This document shows positions 12,040 through 23,416 of a DNA stretch of 64,000 bases, one piece after another. Numbering within the stretch: the first letter of the stretch is position 1; each line of letters begins with the position of its first letter. Position numbers and translations under genes: made by a program. The notes under the pieces are model-generated. The model was given only the letters and a program-made list of their open reading frames with translations. It was not told where the DNA came from and did no database searches. Origin of the DNA: Agroathelia rolfsii (lineage: Eukaryota; Basidiomycota; Agaricomycetes; Amylocorticiales; Amylocorticiaceae); NCBI GenBank assembly GCA_018343915.1, contig JABRWF010000007.1, positions 2,480,001-2,544,000 on the forward strand, written 5' to 3'.

Positions 12040-12400
12040 TAAGGTCTTTGCCGCCCGCCCCTTTTTTCTTCGAACTTCTTCATAGCATTCGTAAAGGTGA
12101 CATATCCATCAAGCTACGTGCTTTCATGGCTTCCGAGTACAACGATGTTATCAGAGAATTCACCAACCCGAGTCAGTGTCTTTAAGAACGAATAGACAGG
12201 TTGACCCTGGTATGTGCTGGTATGCTAGCGATATTTATGGTTTGCTCGGAAAACCGATTGGCTAGGAGAGGGACAATCTGTCCGAGGTCAGTGTGTGATC
12301 CGAGCGCAATTGATGGTAGGTGAGATCCACCGATGCTGCAGCAGTGTCATTGACAATGTAATTGCAGAGGCCCTGGCGAATGAGGGGATGCATGCTATAT
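12040..12400 (+). pseudogene. Acyltransferase (AATase) remnant 1
   Basis: Translated pieces align with the C-terminal half of the intact gene at 796-2328. IKLRAFMASEY (about 12108-12140) matches INLRAFMAPEH. WYASDIYGLLGKPIG (about 12218-12262) matches MYRYAGDIRAFLEKPIG and is followed by an in-frame stop. IDNVIAEALANEGMHAI (about 12349-12400) matches the C-terminal VVEAAVDRLVSAI. The HxxxD half is not recognisable. It lies about 700 bp upstream of S9 copy 4, in the same relative position and strand as the intact gene before copy 1. Confidence 0.75.
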
Positions 12401-12628
12401 ATAATATTATATATGGCGTATCATCTGGAAGTGACCCATATGGTGCCCACCATAACGTTGTAAAGATGGGATGGAACCAGCGCGGGGTCTAATTTATCAT
12501 ACGACGTGTCATCGATTGCTAGTGATTCGGTCATAGATGACCCGATAATTTGACAATAGTTCAATAGTCTCTATAAGTATAGACCATTATCATCGCCAGT
12601 CGTCATGTGTGCGGTCTTTTTTTTTTTT

Positions 12629-12648
12629 AATATATATATATATATATA
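12629..12648. repeat. AT dinucleotide microsatellite
   Basis: A run of alternating A and T follows a poly-T tract. It sits at the 5' edge of the dispersed repeat described next. Confidence 0.9.
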
Positions 12649-12785
12649 CCGCATTATGTACTGTAGACAAACTACGGTGTGAGGAGCTGTGATGACTGTT
12701 TGGAAGGTAAGGGAAGTGTAGTGTGTAGTAGCATAAGGGGAAGTTAGGAGGTTTGAAACTGTATATGAAATGACCAGCCTGTTAT
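12643..12785 (+). repeat. Dispersed repeat, copy 1
   Basis: About 140 bp resembles 47073-47215. Shared blocks in the same order are TATACCGCAT.ATGTACT, AAACTACGGTGT, GGGAAGTGT.GTGTGTAGT and GCATAAGGG, then a weaker GACCAG block. No coding capacity is seen. It could be a fragment of an LTR or a non-autonomous element. Confidence 0.6.
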
Positions 12786-13092
12786 ATTAATGAGTATTAA
12801 TGGAGAGGGTGGAGTTTATGTAGCCAGAAAGGTAAAACATGATTATTGGTTATATTCATATGTGCGGCCAACTGCCAACGAGATGGGCGGCCAGAAGGAG
12901 TCTACAGCAATCTATAGCGGTGCATTTGACATATTGTCCGCTGATCAGATGATTCTATGTAGGATCCGAATAGGCACGTTCAAAGATGTGATCAACTCAA
13001 GATGCGTATATAGACGGGAGCTCGGGGTGCTTGAAGTTCCAGTGGTCCAAGATAACCTGAATCACTGTCCGTAGTCCTAGCCTACAGAAACC
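12786..13092. promoter_or_regulatory. Upstream region of S9 copy 4 with conserved element
   Basis: Contains ATCAGATGATTCTATGTAGG followed by ATCCGAATAGG (about 12944-12974). This closely matches ACAGATGATTTCAAGTTGG followed by ATCCGAATAAGCAGG before copy 5. The shared block lies about 150 bp before the start codon and extends into a GATCAA(C/T)TCAA-like stretch. No TATA box assigned. Confidence 0.4.
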
Positions 13093-15570
13093 ATGTCTCC
13101 AAAGAGAGCCCCCTATGGCACTTGGACCTCTCCCATCACCTCGGATGCCATCGTCCAGAAAGTGCGTATTTTCCACCTGAGCACAGAAATAGAAGCCTAA
13201 TTCTCATTGACTTAAATGATTGCCACAGTCGATAAGTATTGGAGACATCATCGTTGACCCAATCACGAAGAAAATCTATCACATCGAAGGTACCGCGAGC
13301 GGCGCATATAAACTTGTCAACACGAGAACTAGCGAGGACATCGTGGCTGGGGATGAGTGGAATGTTAGATCTGGTGTACAAGAATATGGCGGTGGTGAGT
13401 AAATCTTTGCTCGTGGGCGTGCAATTGGCCGGCTAATTCAGAACTTTTTATTGCCCTTACGCATGTACAGGTGCTGCTATCGTGGAAGATGATGTATTTT
13501 ACTTTTCCAACTACCCTGGTCCTGCCTATTCCGTGATCAAGGGTAAGATCGAAAGAATTACACCTGGTCAGTCCTTTGTTGCGTATTCACACCCATCCCA
13601 GTTTCTAACGATGCACAATAGAAAACAAACCGTACCGCTTCTCTGGATTTGCTGTTCACCCCACTCATCGCAATCTGATTGTGGCTACCATGGAAGATCA
13701 TACAATCGACAAGCCTGCTGATGTCGTGAACACGCTCGTCGTGATTAACACGCACGCCAAGGATGACGAGTCCCGACTGACCACGCTGCAGAAGGGCGCA
13801 GATTTCTACATTAACCCGAGCTTCTCGCCAGATGGCAAACATTTGGCCTGGCATCAGTGGTATGTACATGCACATGCACCCAATCATTTCACGGGGCTCT
13901 ATAAGCATGAATCCCTTCTCATGATTCGGAGTCAACAGGAACCACCCTGATATGCCCTGGGAAGGTGGCCTGTTCTGCATCCAGGAGATTGAAATCAACG
14001 CGGAGGGCAAGATTCATCTCGGCCCTAAACGATCCGAGGTTGGTTGTCCCGAAAAGGTCAGCGTGCAATCCGGAGGTTGGGTAGACGCCGAAACAGCTTC
14101 TTTCAACAATGATGAGTCAGGATTCTGGAACCCTTGGGTCTGGCACGCAAAGACAAGCAAGTTCCGCCCCGTCCTTGATACGCCAATCAAGCAAGATTTT
14201 GACAAGCCTGCATGGATCATTGACGATGCTTCCTGGTGCGTTCTGAATGCCAAAGAGCATACAAGACTATCATACGCCTATCGCGACGGACGCACTGTGC
14301 TGTATGTTGTGAACCTCAAATCGGGGACGCTGACAGAGGTGCCATCTCCCTATATCGACATCGACCACTTGCGTCGCGTCGATGATGCCCATTTCGTCTT
14401 CCTAGGCAGTCTGTCAGACGCGCCATCTCACATCGCTCTGGGCAAAGTATCCTCTAGTACATCTAATGGCTACACAGTCACATTCGAAGTGCTCAAGTCT
14501 ACGATGGATGACAACCTGTACCCCAAGTCAATCATATCAGTGCCCGATCCCAAGACGCTTACCATCGACGGACAGCCACTCTATGTCGTGCTTTATCATC
14601 CGAAGAATCCGGACTACGAAGGCTCGAGCATTGAGGGTGAGCTTCCGCCGTGTGTTGTAGGTGTCCACGGCGGCCCGACGTCGATGACAAATCAGGGATT
14701 GAGCTGGGAAAAGCAGTATTATACGAGTCGCGGTTTTGCCTGGTGTGCCTCTTTCATTCGACAATCTATGAAAAATTTGTCTATTGTTGCTGACAGAAAG
14801 GTAATGACGACAGGTTGGATGTGAACTATCGCGGATCTTCTGGCTTTGGGCGTGAATATATTCAACGTCTTGCCCACAACTGGGGGATTGTTGACGTAAC
14901 GGACTGCATTGACGCTGTAACACACCTCTCCTCCGATATCGATGTCAAGCGCGCTGCTATTCGTGGCGGATCCTCGGGAGGCTACACAACGCTGGCAGTG
15001 CTTGCTAATGCACCCGACCCAGGTCAGAAGCTATTCGCCGCGGGAACGTCGTATTACGGCATTTCTAATCTTGTGTTATTGGCTGAGGATAGTAAGTATA
15101 TGTACAATGGTATATCTGCAAGAGGTACACAGCTCCTAACCCCCCCCCCTTTCTTTTTTTATTATTGTTATTATAAAAAAGCGCATAAGTTTGAGAGCCA
15201 TTATATGGAAAAGCTTTTAGGTGGTACATATGACGAGATCCCAGAGGTTTATAAGCAGAGATCCCCCGTGAATAATGCGGACAGGATTGTATCTCCTCTT
15301 CTAGTGAGCTAGACGCATTACTACTAGTAGTGGTTGCACTGTGTAGAAGCTGACAATTTTACTACTCAATAGATCCTCCAAGGGACTGAGGACAAGGTCG
15401 TGCCTCCGGAACAGGCCAAGAAGATCTACGAAGCTGTCCAGAACAACCAAGGTACTTGCGAGATCAAGTATTATGATGGGGAGGGACATGGTTTCCGCAA
15501 GGCGGAGAACCTAAAGGATGCGCTAGACAGGGAGTTGGGTTGGTATAAGAAAATCTTCCAACTTCAATGA
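13093..15570 (+). CDS. S9 prolyl-oligopeptidase-type peptidase, copy 4 (intact reference copy)
   Basis: Eight exons (13093-13161, 13229-13394, 13471-13566, 13622-13859, 13939-14742, 14814-15091, 15182-15303, 15373-15570) sum to 1971 nt and 656 residues, with GT-AG introns. The N-terminal two thirds is a beta-propeller-like domain with repeated FSPDGKHLAWHQW-type strands. The C-terminal third is an alpha/beta hydrolase with HGGP (about 433-436, oxyanion region), nucleophile Ser about 511 in GGSSGGY, Asp about 598 in GTEDKVVPP and His about 630 in GEGHGF. This arrangement is that of the S9 oligopeptidase/acylaminoacyl-peptidase group, serine peptidases acting on short peptides. No signal peptide or membrane segment is visible, so it is probably cytosolic. 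It lies downstream of an acyltransferase remnant. Exon 4 is nearly identical to that of copy 5, suggesting gene conversion. Confidence 0.85.
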
Positions 15571-16819
15571 GCTTGAAATTTGATCATTTGCTTCGAGCGA
15601 CAGTTGCATCTACTTCATTGATATTAACATTGTATTATTATGCTTGATGCTGCATTTGTTCGTTGTGTGCCAGTGCGCTGTTAGTCATGCGAATTGTTAG
15701 CAGTCAACCAGCTGAATCATGATCTGCACGGGGAATATGTATTACGTCCAATAGCTATCAAAGAACATATGTCTATAGGTGCATGGACGCTCCAAATGGA
15801 TGCAATATTGATGAACTATTTGGAATATGAGGATTGGAGATTAATTAATGAAACTTGAACGAGTTTCAAGTTGAATGCTTGAGCCCTTACATGTTCGTCA
15901 GTACTCAGTACCGACTCCACGGGGCTCTATGTTCACTGCCTACATATCCAGGCACTAGTTTTAAAGATGGACCAAAATTATTACAGAGGCGTATGCAAAA
16001 GGGTGTGTGGCTTGCGCAATGCAGACTTACTAGTCGTAGAAGTAAAGTCTGCCGCGGCAGCTGATGTATGCGTGGCTGGTCCAACTCAACTTGGAGTCCT
16101 GATGATCGTGCTCCGTGACTCTGTCGCGGTCTCGTCTATCCTTGCCGCCTTGCTCTCTTGTTTGTTTTCCTTTCACCTCTTTGCAGACATCTTCACCGAT
16201 TATTACCGCTCATCGTTACCGTTGTCTTTGTCTTTGAGTCGACCGTTGAAACTTATTTGCCTGGACCTTGTATCCTAAGTTTTAATACATGGTCCCAGGT
16301 CGTCTCTTTGCCCCCAGGCCGCTGCCCTCACCTTCAAGTCCTTATCTACACCTGTTATACTGCCAGTGGCTGGGTTAATTGGTCTCTGCCTCGTTCTCAT
16401 GGCATCAAGCTTGTTTATACGACGTACGCATTACCTAGCTAACTATATCCGACTCTCGCCCACGCGACCTCTGTCTGACTTGTTGACACCTCCTACTTGC
16501 ATTGTAACAACTAGCGAATCTATCAGCCATACATAAATCATGGCTCACGTCTGCCCTTGCCAAGCGACTGAAATGATAGCCCCATTTGACGTATATCCGC
16601 CCTACGTACTGATCACACTGCCCTTTCAAATGTCGATGAGAAGCCCACGTCACTGAAATCGTCTTGTTCAATACGTATGAAGCGCCGATGCCACCTAATG
16701 AGCCTATTTAAACGCATGCTAGTCTTCCTTTTCGCATTTCCTACTCAAAGGCCTCATGATATATACCTAGATCCATACTGCGGGTGTATAATTCATCGCT
16801 TGTGCCTTTGCATGTTTCA
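15571..16819. other. Intergenic region between S9 copy 4 and acyltransferase remnant 2
   Basis: Nothing recognised. Open frames at about 15855-16442 have no known domain or convincing codon structure. The right end runs into the second acyltransferase remnant. Confidence 0.4.
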
Positions 16820-17365
16820 AGCATTCGCTTTTACTGTCTTACCCACCGTCTATGGCACACCAACGCTTTCTGACCGCCGACAGTTGCACAGCACAACACT
16901 GGCTTCATTATTTGATGTGTTTCCATTATTCTCTTTGATCGCCGACGCACTTTTCAGCGGTGATGATTCGACTAAGGCCTTGAAGGATGGCACGACCAAA
17001 TAACCTATGTCCTATCATGGCCCCCCAGTACAACACCGTGATTAGAATATTCCTGACATTGGACAATCATATTCTCATGTCATCAGGTCCAAGGTGAACT
17101 CTGAACAGAAGGTACCCGAGCTAGGAGCTCATTTGACGGATATAATGGATGCAAAACAGACATGTTACTGGCATATATCATTACGCTGGCGGTATCGGTA
17201 TTTGTGCTTCTCCACAAAACTTAGTCTGCTAACCCAAGGGTGATGTCATTAGAGACCGGTGGTGTAAATGCGATTGACGGTAGACAAGAATCGCCGATGT
17301 AGCAGTAGCTGCCGACGCCGCCGTCCAATTCAGTGTCTCTTCTGTTCATGATAGGTCATCTGGTA
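16820..17365 (+). pseudogene. Acyltransferase (AATase) remnant 2
   Basis: Conceptual fragments line up in order with the intact gene. FAFTVLPTVYG and HSTTLASLFDVF...SLIADALFSGDDSTKALKDGTTK (about 16827-17001) correspond to HTFRIVPTAQ and HGTTLTPLLEVL...SLFAVLPSTGEDAAKMLKGATP. YHYAGGIG (about 17178) corresponds to MYRYAGDIR. The bases CAATTCAGTGTCTCTTCTGT (about 17328) match CAATTCAACGTTTCTTCTGT of the 3' end. Several stops and frameshifts separate these blocks, and the HxxxD portion is not recognisable. It lies about 570 bp upstream of S9 copy 5. Confidence 0.75.
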
Positions 17366-17937
17366 GAATGGAATAGAATGATGGAAGGTACAACTATGAA
17401 AGCCCTGGGCTTTTGCGTACTATAGATGATGTGCCTTTGAGAAGACGGAAAATGATCCATGTGATGTTTATATTGTTGAATTCAATAATATTAAACTGTG
17501 TAAGTATCATCTAACACTGGTCCGTGGTCATGGGTTGTTCTAAGTTTGCATTATGACTATGGCGCTGATCGCAATTTGCTGTTCTTTTAGTCACGTATGG
17601 ACTTTATAATTCAGCATCGGTTTAATCGTCTGTAAGGTTGTTTGCATGTGCGTCAGGGGTATTATTACCTGGCCGCCCAGGCGTCATACGCGTCATGTGT
17701 GCAATCCACTACGAGCTAGCCCAATCACTGATACGTAATAGCGTATAGCATCGCTATCTTATGCATTATACCTTGAACAGATGATTTCAAGTTGGATCCG
17801 AATAAGCAGGTTTGAAGATTCAATCAATTTGGATACTTGCACTTATATAAACAGCGATTTTAGATGCCTACAGCCGCCGTGTCAAGACAACTTGAATTGT
17901 TATTTCCCCATATTGATACACAACTACGCTAACAGTC
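17366..17937. promoter_or_regulatory. Upstream region of S9 copy 5 with conserved element
   Basis: The region from about 17600 aligns loosely with the spacer after the intact acyltransferase (a shared AATCGTCTGT block at about 17626 and 2467). From about 17777 it carries ACAGATGATTTCAAGTTGG plus ATCCGAATAAGCAGG, shared with copies 1 and 4. This supports duplication of acyltransferase, spacer and peptidase as one unit. Confidence 0.45.
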
Positions 17938-20399
17938 ATGTCCCTCAAGAAAGCCCCCTACGGCACCTGGGTCTCTCCAATCACATCTGATGCTATTGCG
18001 CAGAAAGTATGTATCTTACAGACCTTTCTATTGTTTCCTCGATGGATGTATAGTACGAGTGCAGTTCTGGTTGACTGTGGTAATTTTTTTTCTTTACTAC
18101 AGTCGATAAGCATCAGCGATATCATCGTTGATTCAGCCACGAAGAAAATTTATCATATTGAAGCCACAGAAAGCGGCACATATAAGCTCGTAAATACCAA
18201 GACTAATGAGGACATTATTGCCGGGGACGGGTGGGATGTCAGGTCTGGCGTACAAGAGTATGGCGGTGGTGAGTAAATCTTTGCTCGTAGGTATGCATTT
18301 GGCAAGCTAATTAGAAACTCTTTTACCCCATCCATACATACAGGTGCTGCCATAGCAAAAGATGGCAAATTCTACTTTTCCAACTATCCTGGTCCCGCCT
18401 ATTCCGTGATAGAGGGCAAAATAGAGAGGATCACACCTGGTTAGTGCCTTATCATATATCACTCTCATATAATTTGAATCTTACGAACCTTGTATCTTGA
18501 TGATGGCAATAGAAAATAAGCCTTACCGCTTCTCTGGATTTGCTGTTCACCCCACTCATCGCAATCTGATTGTGGCTATCATGGAAGATCATACAATCGA
18601 CAAGCCTGCTGATGTCGTGAACACGCTCGTCGTGATTGACACGCACGCCAAGGATGACGAGTCCCGACTGACCACACTGCAGAAGGGTGCAGATTTCTAC
18701 ATTAACCCGAGCTTCTCGCCAGATGGCAAACACCTAGCCTGGCATCAATGGTATATCCAATTTCCTCACTACGTCGTAGAGGTACCCTCTTCATGATTTG
18801 CTCCCCGTAACAGGGACCATCCTGATATGCCCTGGGAAGGCGGCCTGTTTTGCATCCAAGAGATTACAATCAATGCACAAGGAAAGATTCAATTAGGGTC
18901 GAAAAAATCCTGCGTCGGTAGCCCAGGCAAGGTCAGCGCGCAATCCGGAGGCTGGGTGGACGCCAACACAGCATCCTTCAACAATGACGAATCTGGGTTC
19001 TGGAATCCCTGGGCTTGGGACTCAAAGACAGACACGTTCAGCCCCGTTCTTGGTCAACCAGTGAAGGAGGATTTCGATAAGCCTGCATGGACCATCGATG
19101 ACGCCTCCTGGTGCGTCCTGAATGCCAAAGAGCATACAACGATATCCTACGCCTACCGCGGCGGACGCACTGTGCTATATATTGTGAACATCAAATCGGG
19201 CAAGTTGACAGAAATCAAATCGTCTCCCTATGTCAACATCGACTACCTGCGTCGCGTCGACGATACCCATTTCGTCTTTCTAGGCAGTCCGGCAGATGCG
19301 CCTTCTCACATCGCTCTGGGTAAAGTATCTTCTACATCTAATGGCTATGCGGTCACATTCGAAGTGCTCAAGTCTACGATGGATGACAACCTGTACCCCA
19401 AGACAATAAGATCAGAACCCAAATCCAAGACACTTACTATTGATGGGCAGCCACTCTACGTGGTGCTCTATCATCCAAAGAATCCGGACTACGAAGGCTC
19501 GAGCATTGAGGGCGAGCTTCCGCCGTGTGTTGTAGGTGTCCACGGCGGCCCAACGTCGATGACGGATCAAGGATTGAGCTGGGAGAAGCAGTATTATACG
19601 AGCCGTGGCTTTGCCTGGTACGCTTGTTTCATTCAATGACATTGTTGCTAATGGAGTGGTGATACCTTGACACTTCGATAGGCTGGATGTGAACTATCGC
19701 GGATCCTCTGGCTTTGGTCGTGAATACATCCAACGCCTCGCAGGAAAATGGGGAATCGTCGATGTGGCAGACTGTATTAGCGCTGTGCAACATCTCTCCT
19801 CCGAGATTGACATTAAGCGCTCTGCTATCCGTGGAGGATCCTCGGGAGGCTATACCGCGTTGGCAGCCATTGCCAATGCGCCCGACCCAGACCAGAAGCT
19901 GTTCGCCGCCGCAGCGTCGTATTACGGCATTTCCAATCTTGTGTTATTGGCCAAGGATAGTGAGTATATGCGCAATCATCAGGTGAACTAGTATAAAACT
20001 TGTTTTTTTTTTAGCACACAAGTTCGAGAGTCATTATATGGAAAAGCTTTTGGGTGGCACGTACGAGGAAATACCCAAGGTTTATGAGGAAAGATCCCCC
20101 GTGAACAATGCGAGCAGGATTGTATCGCCACTCTTGGTGAGCAAAAAGCATTGAACACAATCTCGTCAAAGTTAATAACTTTCCCTACTGGGTAGCTCCT
20201 GCAAGGAACTGCAGACAAAGTTGTACCTCCAGAACAGGCTGTTAAGATCACGGATGATATCCAGCGCAACCGTGGAGACTGTCAGCTTAAGTTTTATGAG
20301 GGAGAGGGTCATCATTTCCGTCAGGCAAATAACCAGATGGATGCGTTGGATAGGGAATTGTATTGGTATAAGCTATACTTCAAGCTTCGAAAGCCTTAA
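17938..20399 (+). CDS. S9 prolyl-oligopeptidase-type peptidase, copy 5
   Basis: Eight exons (17938-18006, 18103-18268, 18344-18439, 18513-18750, 18814-19617, 19682-19959, 20015-20136, 20196-20399) give an uninterrupted protein of about 658 residues with the same junctions as copy 4. It starts MSLKKAPYGTWVSP. Triad motifs are GGSSGGY (Ser), GTADKVVPPEQ (Asp) and GEGHHF (His). HGGP is intact. The residue after the catalytic His differs (HHF rather than HGF), and the C-terminus ends LKLRKP with a few extra residues. Exon 4 differs from copy 4 at only a handful of positions over about 200 bp, whereas the neighbouring introns and outer exons are much more different. Likely active; substrate unknown. 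Confidence 0.83.
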
Positions 20400-20742
20400 C
20401 TCCGACTATTTCCAAGGAGCAGTTATATTCACCTTTCAGCTCTTGAAATTCATGTACTATTAGTATGCTCTCGATGTCGAAACCTTTACTGCGGGCGTTG
20501 TTAGTTCTGTATACATTGTTGAAATCAAAGGCCATTCATGGATGCGTCATCAATGCATGAGAGTGCAAACGTTTACTTCGCCTAATGTTTGTTGCCACGG
20601 CGATATCATCGACGCCAGAGCCCGTGTGAGACGGATTGATCGCGCTTGGTTCTGTGCGGTTCTGTGCACTGCGGTCGACTGCTTAAGTTAGGCCATGGAG
20701 CATAGTCTGAAGCTTTGAAGAACTTCAAGAGTGACCACCATC
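20400..20742. other. Intergenic region, end of the S9 array
   Basis: No gene seen. It separates the last peptidase copy from the first MFS transporter on the same strand and would hold the former's terminator and the latter's promoter. Confidence 0.4.
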
Positions 20743-22463
20743 ATGTCGGCGCCGTTCAGAGCTTCTTCAACTGTGCTGGACTATGCGAAGCCATCTGCAT
20801 TCAGACGGCTCATGACGGCCTCTACATTCAGTTCACGCAGCCCTTCGAATGTGGATGTCCAGGACTCAGACGCAACCATTCAAAGTGAAGTCGACCCTGA
20901 CTTCAAGCTTCCCAAGCTCTCTTCTCTCGTCACGGTTCTGTTTTCAAATGTTTTGTATCAGGTGAGTTCGCCATCTTACTGTTCGTTCATCTGGAGCATT
21001 AATGTAGCCATCCAAAATTTCTAGTTAACCTTTTTTATCATCGTGTCCTCGTCTGATCTGTTCGTCTCGTCTCTCAATACCAAATTGATATGCATAAGAA
21101 AAGATGGTTAAACGAAACAACAGCTATGCAAAGTACTTGGGAGGCACATCAACCTTTTCCGGTCTTGTCATTGGTATTCCAACGGCCATTTCCGCACTGG
21201 CCTTAACACCATTCGTCAAATTGGATAAGGGTGCGTGTTTACTACCTCAAAGCCCCTCTGCTATACACTGACTATTGGTGTATAATGTTTAATTACTAGG
21301 TCAGTACAGAGGGCCCATGTTTGTTGGCATCATCGCTGCAATACTAGGAAATCTGTTCTATGCTGTGGCTTATCGTGTAAACAACCTTTACCTCATCTTG
21401 CTTGGTCGCATGGTGTGTGGCATTGCATTCACAAACTTCATGTACAACAAGCGATACTGTAGCGATCCGCGTCTCGTTGGTGTCAGGCGTCGTACACAAC
21501 TGGCCAGCTGGTTGGTTATCGGCCAAGGAATCGGTTTCAGCGCCGGTCCTTTTCTGGGCGGTTTACTCTACAAAATCGGTTTCCCCAACGATGTCTTCAA
21601 CGGATATACCAGTCCTGGCTGGCTCATGGTTGTTCTCTGGATCATTTTCCTGGCTATTTCAATCTTTACCCTTGAAGATGTCCATCCTCCGGCCCCAGCA
21701 GTCCAGAGAGGAGGTTCAATCGAACTCCGTCCGATGGACCAACCATCAACGGCGCCTCTCCAGAGCCCCCTTCCTAGTCCTGCTATACCGGATCCCATTT
21801 TCCGCATGACGCCTGGCCAGTGGGGTGTTATTGCCTGCATGTGCTGGCACGCATTCACGTGTTTCTTCATCCTCGGTGGTTGGGAGGCCAACATTCCTGT
21901 CTTCACTGGTGCTACCGCACCATTTCACTACTCACCTTTCGCTGCTGGAAACTTTATTGCGCTGGGAGGTGTGGCATCCTTCCCGCTTCTCTTTCTTAAC
22001 GTGTTCTTTGCACGCAGGATGCAAGATCGACACATCCTCGCTGCAGGCTCTGCGCTTGGGCTTTCTGGACTTCTGATCACACTTGCAACGCTTAAGACAG
22101 ACACAGTTAGCTTTGGTAGTTTGTTCGTCGGCTGGTTCCTCGTCGCACTCGGGTTCAACCTCGCCAGCACAGTCACCATGAGTCTTCTGTCGAAACAACT
22201 CCCAGGTAATTGGAATCTGCGTAACTCGATAGTATGTACAATTTCCTTTATAATTGGTACGACTACGAGTGCGATAATATATCCTGTTTTGCTAGATGAT
22301 CCAATGTAGTAACTACACTGGTCGCGTGCTTGGGGCTGTTTGGGGTGGTTCGGGTATTCGGGTGGGGATGATGAATTATGTAGGCGTTCAGATCACAGTC
22401 GTTGGTATAGGCGCTTTGATGTACCTCACACTGTGGAGGCAACTAAAGACGAAGACGGGATAG
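20743..22463 (+). CDS. MFS transporter, paralogue 1
   Basis: Five exons (20743-20961, 21025-21059, 21124-21230, 21300-22231, 22296-22463) sum to 1461 nt, 486 residues. The second exon is only 35 nt. The hydrophobic pattern fits twelve membrane helices with a central cytoplasmic loop rich in Pro/Ser (PPAPAVQRGG to SPAIPDP). After helix 4 a basic R-L-V-G-V-R-R-R-T motif resembles the MFS loop signature. The protein starts with a soluble, Ser-rich N-terminus of about 60 residues ending in DPDFKLPKLSSLVTVLF. MFS carriers move small molecules using ion gradients; substrate not predictable. The sequence is somewhat reminiscent of the MFSD8/CLN7-like vacuolar group, but I am unsure. It is followed by a tandem paralogue with the same intron positions. 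Confidence 0.82.
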
Positions 22464-23416
22464 AGAGGGAGTCCAACGGAGATATTAGACCGTTGATTCT
22501 TCCTTATGATATTTACCGTACATATTATTGTGCAATTTCGTTGAGATTTCGGGTCATCTGAGGCACCTAAAATTGCTCTCAATATGTATTCCAGTTGTGT
22601 ACTCGGCATAAAGCAGATGGGATGGGAATCCATCGCTGTGGCATTAACATAGTTTGTCGGCCGAAATAACCGACCAAGACAGATTATCGGCCGTGGTTGG
22701 TGTAGCCTTGTTCGTAATCATCGCGTCACCGCCTCTTGTTTCTATCCAAGACTGTCTAGGCACCACTGGGCTCTGTATTCGCATCACTATCGCCGTGTCG
22801 CGAAATGCAATCCAAGTTTTCTTTCCTTCTTCAACGCCATCGGAATGAAAGAGGAATGGATAGAATGCGGCTGGGATATCTAAGGTGAACCTTCTGGGTA
22901 GACCGGTCCGTCGTTGCTATCATTGAGTATGTCATGATTCTGGGATGGACTTAACGCATTTAAATGTCATTTTTCAAGCTCCCGGTTATGGAGCTTGTCA
23001 TCCACCTTATCATACTAGGCGTACCACGCGGATATTGCTGCTGACTGAGCGTTTATTAGATGCGACAGAAACTCTGGAGCCAATAACTGGATTATAATAC
23101 TCAAATGAAACGACATTTGTTAGATAGGACTTTATTGTATTGCGCAAGTACATGAGTATCAAGTGCCTTGGACGATCTTCAGCCCGAGGCGATGCATAAT
23201 TTTTCTCCTGGCGATCCACTGACAATTTAATGTAAGGTTTCTGTCACCATCATCATACCAAATTTCACAGCGCTATCCTACCGGCAGTGTTCCGTCCAAA
23301 CCCTTAAAGTATACATGATGACACACTATCATATATCTCGGTAAACACATCATCATGACTCATCATGTTATATACTTCGGCTAGGGATGCAAAGCTGAGT
23401 AGTGGCCACCACTACC
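22464..23416. other. Intergenic region between the MFS paralogues
   Basis: No recognisable gene in these 950 bp. Short open frames (for example about 22654-22848) lack support. Confidence 0.4.
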
